64,000 bases of DNA from Adiantum capillus-veneris (Eukaryota; Streptophyta; Polypodiopsida; Polypodiales; Pteridaceae). The notes beneath the pieces were generated by a model. The model saw nothing but the letters and a program-made list of their open reading frames with translations, did not search any database and had not been told where the DNA came from. Position 1 is the first letter of the stretch; every line of letters starts with the position of its first letter. The stretch covers positions 30,338,946 to 30,402,945 of the forward strand of contig CM043969.1 in assembly GCA_014529385.2 (NCBI GenBank), written 5' to 3'. Below are positions 13,731-23,991 of this stretch, piece by piece. Position numbers and translations under genes: made by a program.

Positions 13731-14810
13731 TGTGGAAAAACTACCAAAAGATTCTGGGAAAATTTCGGCAGAGTCTCCTTTGTATTTGGGAATATGTCAA
13801 CCAAAATACGAGACAAAATGACCAAGTATGTCACTCACAAAGCATAGAAGAGAGGAATGCCTCTCAAAATCACACTGTACAGAGACCAAATGAGGTGCAT
13901 AAATAGTTAAACTGACCATAGACCACCAACTCGGTGTCGAAAGCACCTATACCACTCTATACATATCATATGGTGAGTCCTCATAAGGGATGCTCCAGCT
14001 ACCTGTATCACCGAAGGTATCTCCACATTTGAGAATACCCCAACTCAATGAAAACCTCACGCTATCGATCCTCAACAACGTAGGTTATGCAACAAAAAAA
14101 CGTATAGCCATGTCTCAGAAATGGCTACCTTCCGGACCAAGTCTCAGAAATGGCCGGAACTGTCGTACTAGCCAAAAGATGGTTCCACAAAAGCGTACAA
14201 TGGCCATATCCACAAAGATGTACAAGTCTGTCAAGATGCTCAAACAGGCGTCAAAAGCATGTGCCTGCAACTAAACATCCCTACGGGGAGTCAATCCGCT
14301 CTCAAAAGAGCTCAAACACTGTTAACAGTGTCAACATATTCATGTACGCATAAACAACTGCTCCCATTGGAACCATAATATTGCAAGCACTAAAACTTGT
14401 AGCCTGTACCTGTACATGTACCTGTACCTATACCTATACATGTAGTCGAAGAAGAAAATGCTGTCAAGCTCCCACTCTATGTGTGTGTAGAGGCCACTCC
14501 GAAAGAGGCTACACACTCCCGAATGAGCCGTGGGCTCTCGTAGATGGAAGAGACTGCAACAATGGTACCTGTAAACTGGCTATGGAAGCACTGCAGCACA
14601 AACTTCCACAAGAGGGCTGAAAATTTCAGCTCCTAAACAGTAGCTCGAATGGGGTTTCTGATGGCTTGAATGGCTCTGAAAGGGTGGTAAAACCGCAGGA
14701 CACCTGCTGGAAACGCTCTGGGGAAGATGAACTTGCCAATGGAGAAATCGGAATCTTGTTTGCACTCTTGAAAGTGCGCACGCGCGGAAACGATTTTGGG
14801 AATGAAACCT
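13731..14810 (-). other. Copia-1 5' untranslated leader
   Basis: About 1.1 kb between primer site and gag has no coding sequence I recognise. Its portion near 13990-14090 matches the leaders of Copia-2 (about 38400-38500) and Copia-3 (about 59668-59760), so the three elements share one lineage. A (TG/CA)-rich CTGTACCTGTAC-type simple repeat lies at 14403-14442. Confidence 0.6.
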
Positions 14811-14821
14811 CTCTGATACCA
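14811..14821 (-). other. Primer-binding site of Copia-1 (initiator tRNA-Met)
   Basis: The minus strand reads TGGTATCAGAG two bases downstream of the 5' LTR. Confidence 0.9.
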
Positions 14822-14823
14822 GA

Positions 14824-15078
14824 TGATAGGGAGGAGCTGGGAGCACAACGGAAGAAGAATACGCACACACACACTCACACACTCACCACCATAGCCACAC
14901 ACAGGTTGAAGGGGGAGAGCCAACGTACTGTATGCCCCCTTTATTCTCTTATCTTATGCACTAAGGCACAATACACATTGTACTTAGTGTTAGTGGCTCA
15001 CACAAGTGTATAGCTATACACTTAGGGTTAGTGGCAATTAGTGATGGGCGGTCGGCCACATGGCCATTAAACCTAACA
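14824..15078 (-). repeat. 5' LTR of Copia-1
   Basis: This 255-base LTR is the partner of 9416-9676. It starts TGATAGGG and ends TAACA on the plus strand and is followed by AAGCA (15079-15083). Confidence 0.92.
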
Positions 15079-15083
15079 AAGCA

Positions 15084-15712
15084 CACTTTTTTAGAGCCTT
15101 GAAAATCAAGAAAAGTTGGGGCTCCATCCACTCGCTCACAAATGAGAATGGGAATGCTATGCAAGACAAAAATGGTGGGGATAATGCTAGATCATTTGAG
15201 CAAAATCATTGGCAAGCCAGAGACCCACTCTCAAGAAGTAGATGAAGCAGAGTGACCTTGCTCGAGAGTGTCAACAGGAAAATTTCCCAACTTGAATCCA
15301 ATTGTCTGGAGACGGCCTTTTTTGAAGATGTGCTCACTTGCATTGCAAGCTCTTGGCAAGGAGAAATACCCTAGTTGGGATGGTCTGACCATTGAATTTT
15401 TCAAGGAGTTTTGGGATGACCTCAAGGTCCCAGTCACGTATATGGCTAACCAAGCTTTTGTCAAGCGGTCGCTTGAACGTGGTGTGAAAAGAGGGCTTAT
15501 CAAGCCTATCCCAAAACAGGTCTATTGCTTCCATCTTAAGCATTTTCATCCCATAACTATGATGTCTGTGGCATAAAAAATGATTGCTAAGATAATCGCT
15601 CTTAAAATGGCCCCCTCCTAGACAGAGTCATCCTCTCCTCATCAGCACAGATTTATCAAAGAAAGGTCAATTTATGACAATATCTTGGCAACAATGGTAG
15701 GTGTAGACGACT
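15084..15712 (+). pseudogene. L1 copy A, piece 2: N-terminal reverse transcriptase
   Basis: The LINE frame resumes directly after the Copia-1 target duplication. HFFRALKIKKSWGSIHSL is the basic box between endonuclease and RT. LALQALGKEKYPSWDGLTIEFFKEFW is the conserved start of the L1 RT, followed by KRGLIKPIPK, HFHPITMMSVA, KMIAKIIALKMAP and RFIKERSIYDNILATMVGVD. Stops and small shifts are present. The frame ends at about 15712, where unrelated sequence begins. Confidence 0.82.
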
Positions 15713-16985
15713 GGATAGTCACTATGTGGGAACGTCTTCTTAGAAGATGGGCAGCGAATTACTTAGTAATTACTATGGTAATTACTACAGTAAACGCGAA
15801 GTGTATAAATAGGGCCCATTACATTGTAATCGGGTTGGCAATTATTATCATTTGGGTTAGCGCATTGGCTATACTTGTACTTGAGAATCATTGGCAATAT
15901 TGTCGGCTGTACTTTCTCTCTATAATCATATTTGCTATAATCTTGATCTGTAATCCCAATCATGGCATATATTTCAGTTATACTTACTTCTCGTCCAGTC
16001 TTCTGAATCTGAACCTTATTTCCAGTACATAAGTCTGATTCTTATTTCAGTATCCACATTCCAGTCTAGTCTCTGATTCCTGTCCAGTTTGCGGTCTGAA
16101 ATCTTTCCACACTAGTAGCTGAAATCTTCCAACACTGGAATTAGTTGTCTCAAGAGATCAGCTCCAATTCCATTTTGGCATTCACGGTGGCTCGAGCTGA
16201 AGCTTGTTGACTGAAAGACTCTTCTCCCAGTTTGAAGTTTTCAGCAATGGCTCCAACATCCAATCGTGGCCAAAAATCAATCATTCGTGTGGACCCCATT
16301 CTTGAGGAGTCAGGAAGAGAGTGACCCTAAGCAAGAGAAAATGACTAACACTGAGTCTCAGGAGGAGCATAGTCAGGCTGATGAGGTGCAGGACTCATAG
16401 CACTCCAGTCATTCTCGACGCCGATGGGTAGAACGGGAAGCACGGAAGGCAAAGAGTTCCAAGAGTTCTCAGTCTCGCCAGAGAGATGAGGATACCAAGG
16501 GCCGTATGGGAAGTCACCGTACTTCTAGCAGACAAACCAGAGAAGACACTAACACTGAGACAGAGATAGAGATTGATTGGGATGATGACACTAACAATTG
16601 CAAGAAGGCTCCCAAGCGTCATTCTGAATCCAAGAAGAGAAGTGGCAGGATCAGTAGTAATTGAAATGATTACACAGCTTCCTTGAAGATTTCCTTTCCA
16701 ATATTTGAAGGGGGGAAAAAGGATGATCCAAATGTTCACATACAAGCTTTCGAGCAGTATGTTGAACTAAAAAACATTGATGGAGATGATTGGCGGGAAT
16801 ATTTTCCACAAACCTTGAAAGAGGCAGCGAGGAAATGGTATTACCATTACCCTGCATGCCAGATGAGATCATATAACAAATTGCTTAAGGCCTTCAGGTT
16901 GGAATATTCCGACAATAGAGGGGACGAATATATTCTCTGTGAATTAGATAAGCTCAAACAGAGGAATTCATTGGGTATGCAGCTT
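15713..16985 (+). mobile_element. Gypsy-type fragment: promoter/leader and gag only
   Basis: This insert separates RT motifs that are adjacent in L1 (ATMVGVD... and ...KQECILLHLDIDKAYNRV). It carries a TATA-like TATAAATAG (15800-15809), a non-coding stretch that may be a 5' LTR, and a gag. No second LTR, polypurine tract, protease or RT is present, and no target duplication could be fixed. It is therefore a truncated element. Boundaries are good to about 20 bases. Confidence 0.55.
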
Positions 16986-16991
16986 TCATGA
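16258..16991 (+). pseudogene. Gypsy-type gag (Retrotrans_gag) remnant
   Basis: A frame from about ATG 16258 shifts near 16315 into a Ser/Arg/Asp-rich region with stops. It continues after TGA near 16664 as the open segment 16683-16991: FPIFEGGKKDDPNVHIQAF, EQYVELKNIDGD, then FPQTLKEAARKWYYHYP and YNKLLKAFRLEY. That is the capsid pattern of Pfam Retrotrans_gag (paired W-Y and F-F positions). The frame runs into LINE sequence at its end, so the zinc knuckle is missing. The match to this gag family is by pattern only. Confidence 0.65.
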
Positions 16992-18050
16992 AGCAGGAGT
17001 GCATTCTGCTTCACCTAGACATAGACAAGGCGTATAATAGGGTTATGTCATCCTTCATTGAAGATGTCATGAAATCATTGGGATTTTTGCCTCACTTGTA
17101 TCGACTTATACACACTCTAAGGTGTAGATAGTCAATTGGAGCTCTTGTTCAATGATAGAATTTTGGGCTCCTTTGAAGCCAGAAGACCTATCAACAAGCA
17201 AGGATGCCCACATGGCCTCTCTTGTCTTTGCCATCGGGTCTCATCCTCTAATAACGATGCTCGAAGTGGGGTAAAATTCAATGTTTAATTTTGTCGGGCA
17301 ACGACAAACTCCTGGCCAAGATTTTTGCAGATGACTCCCTCCTCTTTTTGAAAGCCTGCTCTTAGGTACTTAGGAAGGTGCTAGAGATTGTGCAAACATC
17401 TGATGTGGCTTAGGGGTCGAAGTGTAGTAGTGAAAAGTCTAGACCGATATCCTTGACAAAAAATGACTCATTTGACCCTTCAGTCCAGTCAAGGGAGATT
17501 GTGTCTAAAGGAAGGATATTTCGACTTCTGGGTGCCCCCTTGGGGGTGGATGTTACACACAAGCAAAGGTTTTAGTGTTTCATGGAGAAGATCCATGGAA
17601 AAATGAGAAGGTGGGAGTATGTGTTTCTTCCCTTCCTGACTCGGGTCAAAGTGATCAATTTATTTATGCTTCCTTATATTGCCTTCACCACCCCACTCCT
17701 CAAAATAGCCAAATGTAACTAGAAGGAGTTTTTGAAACCTATTAAAAGATGCTTATGGAGGAACAACACTAAAGACATGTCGACATGGCAATGGGCAAAG
17801 TGAGAAGTTGTCGCTCGATTGGTGGTTCAAGATGGCCTCGGAATTCTCAACCCTATTGTTCATGTTGAAGCCCTGTGTGCAAAGTTTCTGGTCTCAATCG
17901 CAAAACAAGGCCATTCTTGGGCTATCATGATCAAGGATATGATTAACAAGGAAAAAATTTGCTCTAAAGGTGGACAATGGAAAGAGATTGAGGTGCATGA
18001 CAAACTATTTGCCCCGAGATGGTCTAGCTTGAAACTGGGTGGCATCATGG
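16986..18050 (+). pseudogene. L1 copy A, piece 3: catalytic reverse transcriptase and thumb
   Basis: KQECILLHLDIDKAYNRV contains the first catalytic aspartate of L1 RT. SSFIEDVMKSLGFLPHLYRLI follows. LLAKIFADDSLLF holds the catalytic FADD near 17319-17330. GRIFRLLGAPLGVDVTH and KMRRWEYVFLPFLTRVKVINLFMLPYIAF are the thumb. The open segment 17819-18145 (VVQDGLGILNPIVHVEALCAKF) continues the C-terminal region until the next LTR starts at 18051. Stops occur in several places. Confidence 0.82.
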
Positions 18051-19483
18051 TGTCGGGGGATTTGTATTCGAAAGGTGAGCCACGAAGGCACTGGGCCCCT
18101 GGCTGTGAGAGGTGCGAGGAAAAGAGTTGCAACAGACACAATTAATGGGAACAGAGCTTAAAATAGATAGTGTACCTTAAACCAAAAAACTCAACAGCAT
18201 CCCTGTTTTAATCAAATATTAATGGAGGAATTTATGCTCCTTACAAGGATTGTCCTAGTTTAATCCAGGTGCTAATCAAGAGAATCAAAATTGAACTGCC
18301 TTCAGCTTCTTCCCGCCATGGCTTAGGAGCTTCAGCTTCCAATGGCCTTCGGTGGTCCGACTTGATTTAAGGTTACCGGCTTAATTCTGGGTTTGAACGG
18401 GCTTGGCTTAGGAGTCTGAGATTAGGCTCCGCTTAAGGAATTCAAGCTTAGGCTTTGCTTGAGAGCTTAAGAATCTTAGGAAATCTTGGCTAATGAGAGC
18501 TTAATGAAATCGAGCTTAGCTTGGCTTAGTGAGATCAGGATTAGGCTTGGATTAGGAGTTTGAGATTGGGCTCGGCTTAAGAGAGATTAGGATTAGGCTT
18601 AAGATATTAGAGAGCTTAGGAAATTCGACTTAAAGCTGTGATAATCCGGTCTTAGGCTTGCTTAAGAGCTCTCGCTTTTTCTCCCAGGAGAGAGAGCTCA
18701 ATGATAAGGGAAGACAATTCCAAACAAAATGAGAGAGTCCTTAAAAGAGAGCCGCCTCCTTTCTTTTATAGGTTGCATGGGCAAAACCTTCTAAAATTAG
18801 CCAACCCATTAGCGATGTCGCTAATGGGAATGGCTCCCTGATGACGTGGCGGACTGATTTTTGACTGGCGCCAAATGAGGCCGGATTCATGCTGAATAGA
18901 ATCACGCTGCCGTGTTGAGCAACTCTTGTCTCTCGAAGCCAACCAAAACCCGAGGGAGAGCCAAAATCTCTCAAATGGCACTCCGATCGAGTCGACTTGA
19001 CTAGCACAGAACCGACCCCCGGTGAATCTATAACGGCCAATAACTTGGCAACGTGACTCCAATCAATGATCTGAAAAGACTGGCACTCTCCAAAAAGTGA
19101 GCACTTCAGGCCCATGTACTCATTTCATTTCTATCTCCTCAGCTGCAGCAGCTGCCCAATCCGATACGGATCTGCTACTGACTCAACTTAAAACTGTCAT
19201 AACTTCTTATCCGTGGCTCCGATTGACGAGCTGTAAAGACAGGCATGTAGAGCACTTTGAGTACTTCAGCTTTGATTAATAAAATCCCAGCTATGACCAC
19301 TTCAAGCATACTCATTGTTTAGCCTTACCAAGACATCTTTTGGCCCTTAGAGCCGCATCTAGCATACTTTTATCTTAAAGTTGGCTTGTTAGAATTACTA
19401 CTAAATAATCCTATAAGATTCAAATAAACCTAATTGGCATTCCTTTGCTCATTTTCTTGTTATGGAAGCGGAGCGGCGTGACA
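18051..19483 (-). repeat. 3' LTR of Trp-LARD (1433 bases)
   Basis: It aligns with the right LTR along its length except for two blocks missing here (about 130 bases and about 480 bases). The part 18330-18660 is a degenerate array of GCTTAG/GATTAGG words. Confidence 0.85.
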
Positions 19484-19496
19484 TCCACCCCCTCTG
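19484..19496 (-). other. Polypurine tract of Trp-LARD
   Basis: The minus strand reads CAGAGGGGGTGGA directly before the LTR start, as expected for plus-strand priming. Confidence 0.7.
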
Positions 19497-20057
19497 AACC
19501 TGCACAGCCTCCGGTCTGTGCCAACCGGTCTTCAAGTTGCTCTTCTATAAATACCTTAAGTTACTTGTCATCAAGCTCACGTAGTTGGTAAAGACATGTA
19601 GAACAAAAGAAGGTTTAAATCATAGCATCAGTAGCCTAGCTCAATTATCTAGTAGCTTCCCCATCACAAATCTTTGAACCGTAGTGGTCGTATCTCCAAA
19701 GCATTCACTTATGAAAAATCTGTTTAGTGAACCCTGCCAGACTCAAGTGCCCCAGTTAATTATGCACACGGATTGACCATCAGCTCGCTTTAGGGAACCC
19801 TGTCAAGCTCAAGTATGCCTTACTCTGTCTGCACATGGAATGGTCATCAAGTACTTTACTTCAAGTTCTGGTAGCAGAACCATCTCAAAAGATGTGAAGA
19901 TACGATAACAATTGTCTAAAGATGTCAACTGGAAGCTAGCCATGTAAGCTTATTGATCACATAACCAAAAACACTTCTGTCTTAGCATACATCCAAAAAC
20001 AAATCTAGTGCCAAGTACATGAAAATAAATGATATCCTTAAATCTGCAAGTTGCTCT

Positions 20058-20522
20058 TCAATAGCTCCCAGGATCAAATGGGATAATAAGAAATTGCCTC
20101 AATAGTGGAGCAGCATAATATCCACATGAGCATACATATCCTCTATCAATCAACTTCAAGCATTTCTGCTTCAAATATGCTATTCCTGGATCTAGCCAAA
20201 AAAAAACCACAATATATACCAAAAATACCCATCCATAGTGAACCTTCTTTTGAAGGTCTGTCAAATCACTTGGATCAAATACCATTAAGATCACATAGCA
20301 TTGATGGCCTCCGCAATATACTAGAGCTTCACCTAAAGCATAGTGCAGCAGCCACATCTCATAAACTTGTGGTAACTTAAGATCGTTACCAGCAAGAACT
20401 AAAGAATTCTGACTCCCTTTTACTGGTAGCCAGGACATCACTGACATAAGAATTACCAGGAATAGTATCCAAATCCAGTCACATTTAGCACATTGTCTAA
20501 GAAAATGAAAAACCATGTGCAC
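20058..20522 (-). pseudogene. Unrecognised frame at the 3' side of Trp-LARD
   Basis: A 154-codon frame with two hydrophobic stretches (around residues 17-32 and 100-115). It lies downstream of the acidic frames of the same element and is probably a continuation of one decayed ORF. I do not recognise a family. The hydrophobic runs could suggest membrane segments but may be an artefact of a shifted frame. Confidence 0.35.
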
Positions 20523-20533
20523 TTTATGCAGTA

Positions 20534-21790
20534 TCAGAGATGATTTAGCATCATCACCCCTTCTAGCTTCATAGCCATTACAAAAAACCTTAGGACTTCC
20601 TGGACCTTATCATCAGAGATATCTTTACCTGGTTTTTGAGTTTGATAATGGAAAATAGCTTTATCCTGAATATCTTCATCCATAGTGTCCTTGGGAAAAT
20701 CTCCCTTGGAAGTCTCAACATTCATCAAAGCTATAGGAGTTGGCTCCTCTTGCAGCCCGTATATAAGCATAGATGTAAAATCCATGTCAATATCCTGTTC
20801 ACAATCAACATGATCTAGGCAATCTCGATATCGTCCTCTGCTTCCTCATCTGCATCCATGCTACTTAGCAAGCCATTATAACTTTGAAAAGGTTCATCAG
20901 GCACCCCCTCTGAAGGGGTACATGCATCACAAAGCTCTCCTGTACTAATATAACCTTCTCCTTCAGATTGGGCCAAAAAACCTTCAATTATGAAATCTTC
21001 TTCTGTGATAATAGAATCTGCAAGCATATTGCTAGGAACAACCATAGGTTCATTGGCATCCTCATGCTCATCCTGTGTTAGGTCCACACTCTCAGCCACT
21101 TCATCAGCTATTGTATATATAATAGCTTTATTTATGCAATCATTTGTAGTAAACTTGCTGTCTTGGTCTGCTAGAGTGCCGATAGATCCATTAGAAACCT
21201 GTAGTGGCTCATCTTCTTGATAGGCTTTTTGAGAGCATCCCATGCCAAGGTCAGTAGCTTGAAAAAATTTTGTTGTACAGTCTAGCTTTTCACTAGAACC
21301 ATTATTCGAGGTAGCTTCCATGCAAGTAATCTTTGAAAAAAAAAATCATATATTTGTGTTTCAGCATTAATGTCATTATGTAGCTTTGCTAGGTTGCTCA
21401 AAATATGGTCCTTTGAAGTTGAATCTGCTACTTTCAAAGCTGTATTTGCCTTGGCTTTACTTCTTGCAGAAATATGATCCCAAAATTGATCATAATTAAG
21501 GAACTGCATATGATCCCCTTCTTCTTTATAGAAAACAATCTGGCTTTGTTCGTTAATCTCTTTCATTGCCAACTCAATAATCTTTGAGCTTTTGTGAACA
21601 AACCCATCTGCAAAATAGTCCCACTGCATGAGATATTTTTCTGCCAGTCCTCGAACCTTATCTTTAAACTTGGAGGTTACAAGGAGTCCATCTGGATCAT
21701 ATCCTTGAAAAATTCCATATTGTTCATGCACGACATCAACTGCCATATCCATTGCATCATCAATGTGCTTTTTTGTCTCATAGTTTTACT
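20534..21790 (-). pseudogene. Trp-LARD internal ORF, acidic protein of unknown function
   Basis: Three minus-strand frames (21282-21790, 20815-21321, 20534-20785) read as one protein after small shifts. The first shift lies in a run of ten A on the plus strand (about 21339-21348), and a second is near 20820. The N-terminal part (KKHIDDAMDMAVDVVHEQYG, FKDKVRGLAEKYLMQWDYFADGF) looks helical. The middle is rich in Asp and Glu (QDEHEDANEP, DADEEAEDD). No retroviral enzyme motif is present. It is not similar to any gag I can name. Carriage between primer site and polypurine tract shows that it travels with the element. Confidence 0.5.
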
Positions 21791-21935
21791 TCTTGCAAAC
21801 ATCCCTGAACTAAGCCCAACATTTTTGGCAAATCTATAGCTACTAGATTTTTATCAAATCTATTGAAATTTTAATCTTCAATAAACTGCATCAACTTTGC
21901 TAGAATCTCCATCTTTACCTCCCACCCCGTTTCGT

Positions 21936-21948
21936 GTCGGGTTCACCA
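21936..21948 (-). other. Primer-binding site of Trp-LARD (tRNA-Trp)
   Basis: The plus strand GTCGGGTTCACCA is the 3' end of plant tRNA-Trp including CCA, four bases from the LTR. The assignment rests on my memory of the plant tRNA-Trp sequence. Confidence 0.7.
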
Positions 21949-21952
21949 AGAA

Positions 21953-23991
21953 TGTCGATGGATTTGTGTTCAAAAGGTGAGCCGGGAAGGGACCGGGGCC
22001 CCTGGCTGTGCGAGGTGCGAGGAAAAGAGTTACAGCAGATACAATTAATGGGAAAAGAGCTTAAAACAGACAGTTTACCTTAAACCAAAAAATCAATAGT
22101 ATCCCTATTTTAATCAAATATTAATGGAGGAGTTTATGCTCCTTACAAGGATTGTTCTGGTTTAATCCAGGTGCTAATTAAGAAAATCAAAATTGAACTG
22201 CCTTGTACTGCCTTCAGCTTCTTCCCGCCATGGCTTAGGAGCTTCAGCTTCCAATGGCCTTGGGTGGTTCGACTTGGTTTAAGGTTACCGTCTTAATTCC
22301 AGGTTTGAACGGGCTTGGAAATTATGGCTTAAAGAGCTTAAGATTATGGTTATCAATGCTAATTTTGGATTAATGAGATTGGGGCTTTGGCTTAGGGCTC
22401 GTATGAAAGTTTAGCTTAGAGCTTATGGTAATCCGAGCTTAAGCTTGGCTAATGAGATTAGGATTAGGCTTGGATTAAGAGTCTAAGATTAGGCTCGGCT
22501 TAAGGAATTCGAGCTTAGGCTTTGCTTGAGAGCTTAAGAAATCTTAGGAAAGCTTGGCTAATGAGAGCTTAATGAAATCGAGCTTAGCTTGGCTTAGTGA
22601 GATCAGGATTAGGCCTAGATTAGAAGTTGGAGATTAGGCTCGTCTTAAGAGAGATTAGGATTTGGCTTAAGATATTAGAGAGCTTAGAAAATTCGGCTTA
22701 AAGCTGTGATAATACGGGCTTAGTCTTGCTTAAGAGCTCTGGCTTTTTCTCCCAGAAGAAAGAGCTCAATGTGAAGGGAAGACAATTCCAAACAAAATGA
22801 GAGAGTCCTTAAAAGAGAGCCGCCTCCTTTCTTTTATAGGTTGCATGGGAAAAACCTTCTAAAATTAGCCAATCCATTAGCGATGTCGCTAATGGGAATG
22901 GCTCCCTGGTGACGTGGAGCGCCGATTTTTGATCGGCGCCAAATGAGGTTGGATTTGCGTTGAATAGCATCACACCGCCGTGTTGAGCAACTCTCGTCTC
23001 TTGAGCGAGCTCATTCAAGCATTGTATTGGGGAGCACGAGCATTTCTTTCATCTACCTACGTTCGTCCTCGCTGTTGCACGCCATCTCCTTGCTTTCCTT
23101 TTTTTGCTTACACACTAAAGCTTCCATTTTTATTGAACGGGCGGCCATTGAACCTCTTTATTGGGTGGGCGGCCTTTGGCTTAGTGGGCGGCCATAGTAA
23201 GGGCATCACATTTGAGCATACATGCCGTCCATGCAATGCCAAGCACGACATCTCTCTCGAGAAGTCCTTGCCAACAATATCATCAGGGATTCTCTCCCCT
23301 TGAGGTAAATCCCGCAATCAATGCTTTCCATGAGATCACTTCTGAACACGAAGCTCTTCAAGCACTTTTTGTACTTAATGAGACGTACACCACATTTGAT
23401 GTACATGTAGCTTCTATCAATGCATTGCAGGAGATAATATTGTGGACAAGATTCTCCTCGAGCACATACTTTGCTGCACTCCAAAACCCGAGCGAGAGCC
23501 AAAATCTCCCCGATGGCACTCTGATCAAGTCGACTTGACTGGCACAGAACCCGCGCCCGGTGAATCTATAACGTCCAATAACTTGGCAATCGTGACTCCA
23601 ACCAATGATCTGAAAAGACTGACGCTGCCCACAAACTGAGCACTTCAGATCCATGTACTCATTTCGTTTCTGTCCCCTCAACTGCAGCTGCCCAATCCGG
23701 TATGGATCTGCTATTGACTCAACTTAAAACTGTCATAACTTCTCGAGCTGTAAAGACAGGCTTGTAGAGCACTTTGAGTACTTCAACTTTGATTAATAAA
23801 ATCCCAGCTTGAGCACTTCAAGCATACTCACTGTTTAGCATTACCAAGACATCTTTTGGCCCTTAGAGCCGCATCTGGCATACTTTTATCTTCAAGCCCT
23901 TATTACTGCTGAATAATCATGTAAGATTCAAATAAACCTTATTGGTATTCCTTTGCTCATTTTCTTATCATGGAAGCGGAGCGGCATGACA
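21953..23991 (-). repeat. 5' LTR of Trp-LARD (2039 bases)
   Basis: It starts TGTCGATGG and ends GGCATGACA. Compared with the left LTR it has an additional block near 22320-22450, made of the same GCTTAG-type words, and another near 23003-23484 that carries a PPR gene fragment. Confidence 0.85.
23003..23484 (-). pseudogene. PPR gene fragment inside the right LTR
   Basis: Read on the minus strand, with small shifts, this block gives two successive units of the plant pentatricopeptide (PLS-type) pattern. The first has SCNALI then YMYIKCGV (usually NALIDMYxKCG), followed by EVISWKALIAGFTSRGE (usually RDVVSWNALIAGY). The second has ERDVVLG then a degraded ALVDMYAKCGALTMA. PPR proteins bind organellar RNA and drive its editing or processing. 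The block is absent from the left LTR, where TCTCTCGA joins straight to CAAAACCCGAGG. It has frameshifts and stops, so it is a non-functional captured fragment. Confidence 0.6.

Larger units (their letters stand above)
9416..15078 (-). mobile_element. Copia-1: nearly complete Ty1/Copia LTR retrotransposon
   Basis: The element is 5.66 kb on the minus strand, with LTRs at 9416-9676 and 14824-15078, a perfect 5-base target duplication AAGCA, an initiator tRNA-Met primer site (14811-14821) and a purine tract beside the 3' LTR (minus strand, 9677-9689). Domain order is gag with zinc knuckle, protease, integrase, reverse transcriptase, RNase H: the Copia order. It interrupts L1 copy A; the LINE reading resumes at 15084. 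A few frameshifts and stops break gag and the integrase/RT junction, but RT-RNase H is long and open. It appears to be the youngest large element here. Confidence 0.93.
18051..23991 (-). mobile_element. tRNA-Trp-primed LTR element (Trp-LARD) with unrecognised ORF
   Basis: Long direct repeats (18051-19483 and 21953-23991) begin TGTCG and end TGACA. Beside the right repeat the minus strand carries TGGTGAACCCGAC, which matches the 3' end of plant tRNA-Trp. Beside the left repeat the minus strand has a purine tract (19484-19496). The element is therefore on the minus strand. Flanks show an imperfect 4-base duplication (ATGG/ACGG). The 2.5 kb interior has no gag, protease, RT or integrase; it encodes broken frames of unknown kind. 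It interrupts L1 copy A, which resumes at 23992. The last coding residues before the purine tract (EEQLEDRLAQTGG...DVTP) loosely resemble the tail of Gypsy polyproteins. Confidence 0.82.

Noticed and set aside
14580-15013. Frames across the Copia-1 leader and 5' LTR
   Set aside because: They cross the primer site and the LTR boundary and show no domain.
20058-20522. A membrane protein gene
   Set aside because: The hydrophobic runs could be real, but the frame is isolated by shifts from its neighbours and lies inside a retroelement; kept only as an unrecognised frame.
23206-23502. An intact cysteine-rich small protein on the minus strand
   Set aside because: The same bases read in mixed frames give PPR motifs, so the open frame is a shifted reading of a PPR fragment.
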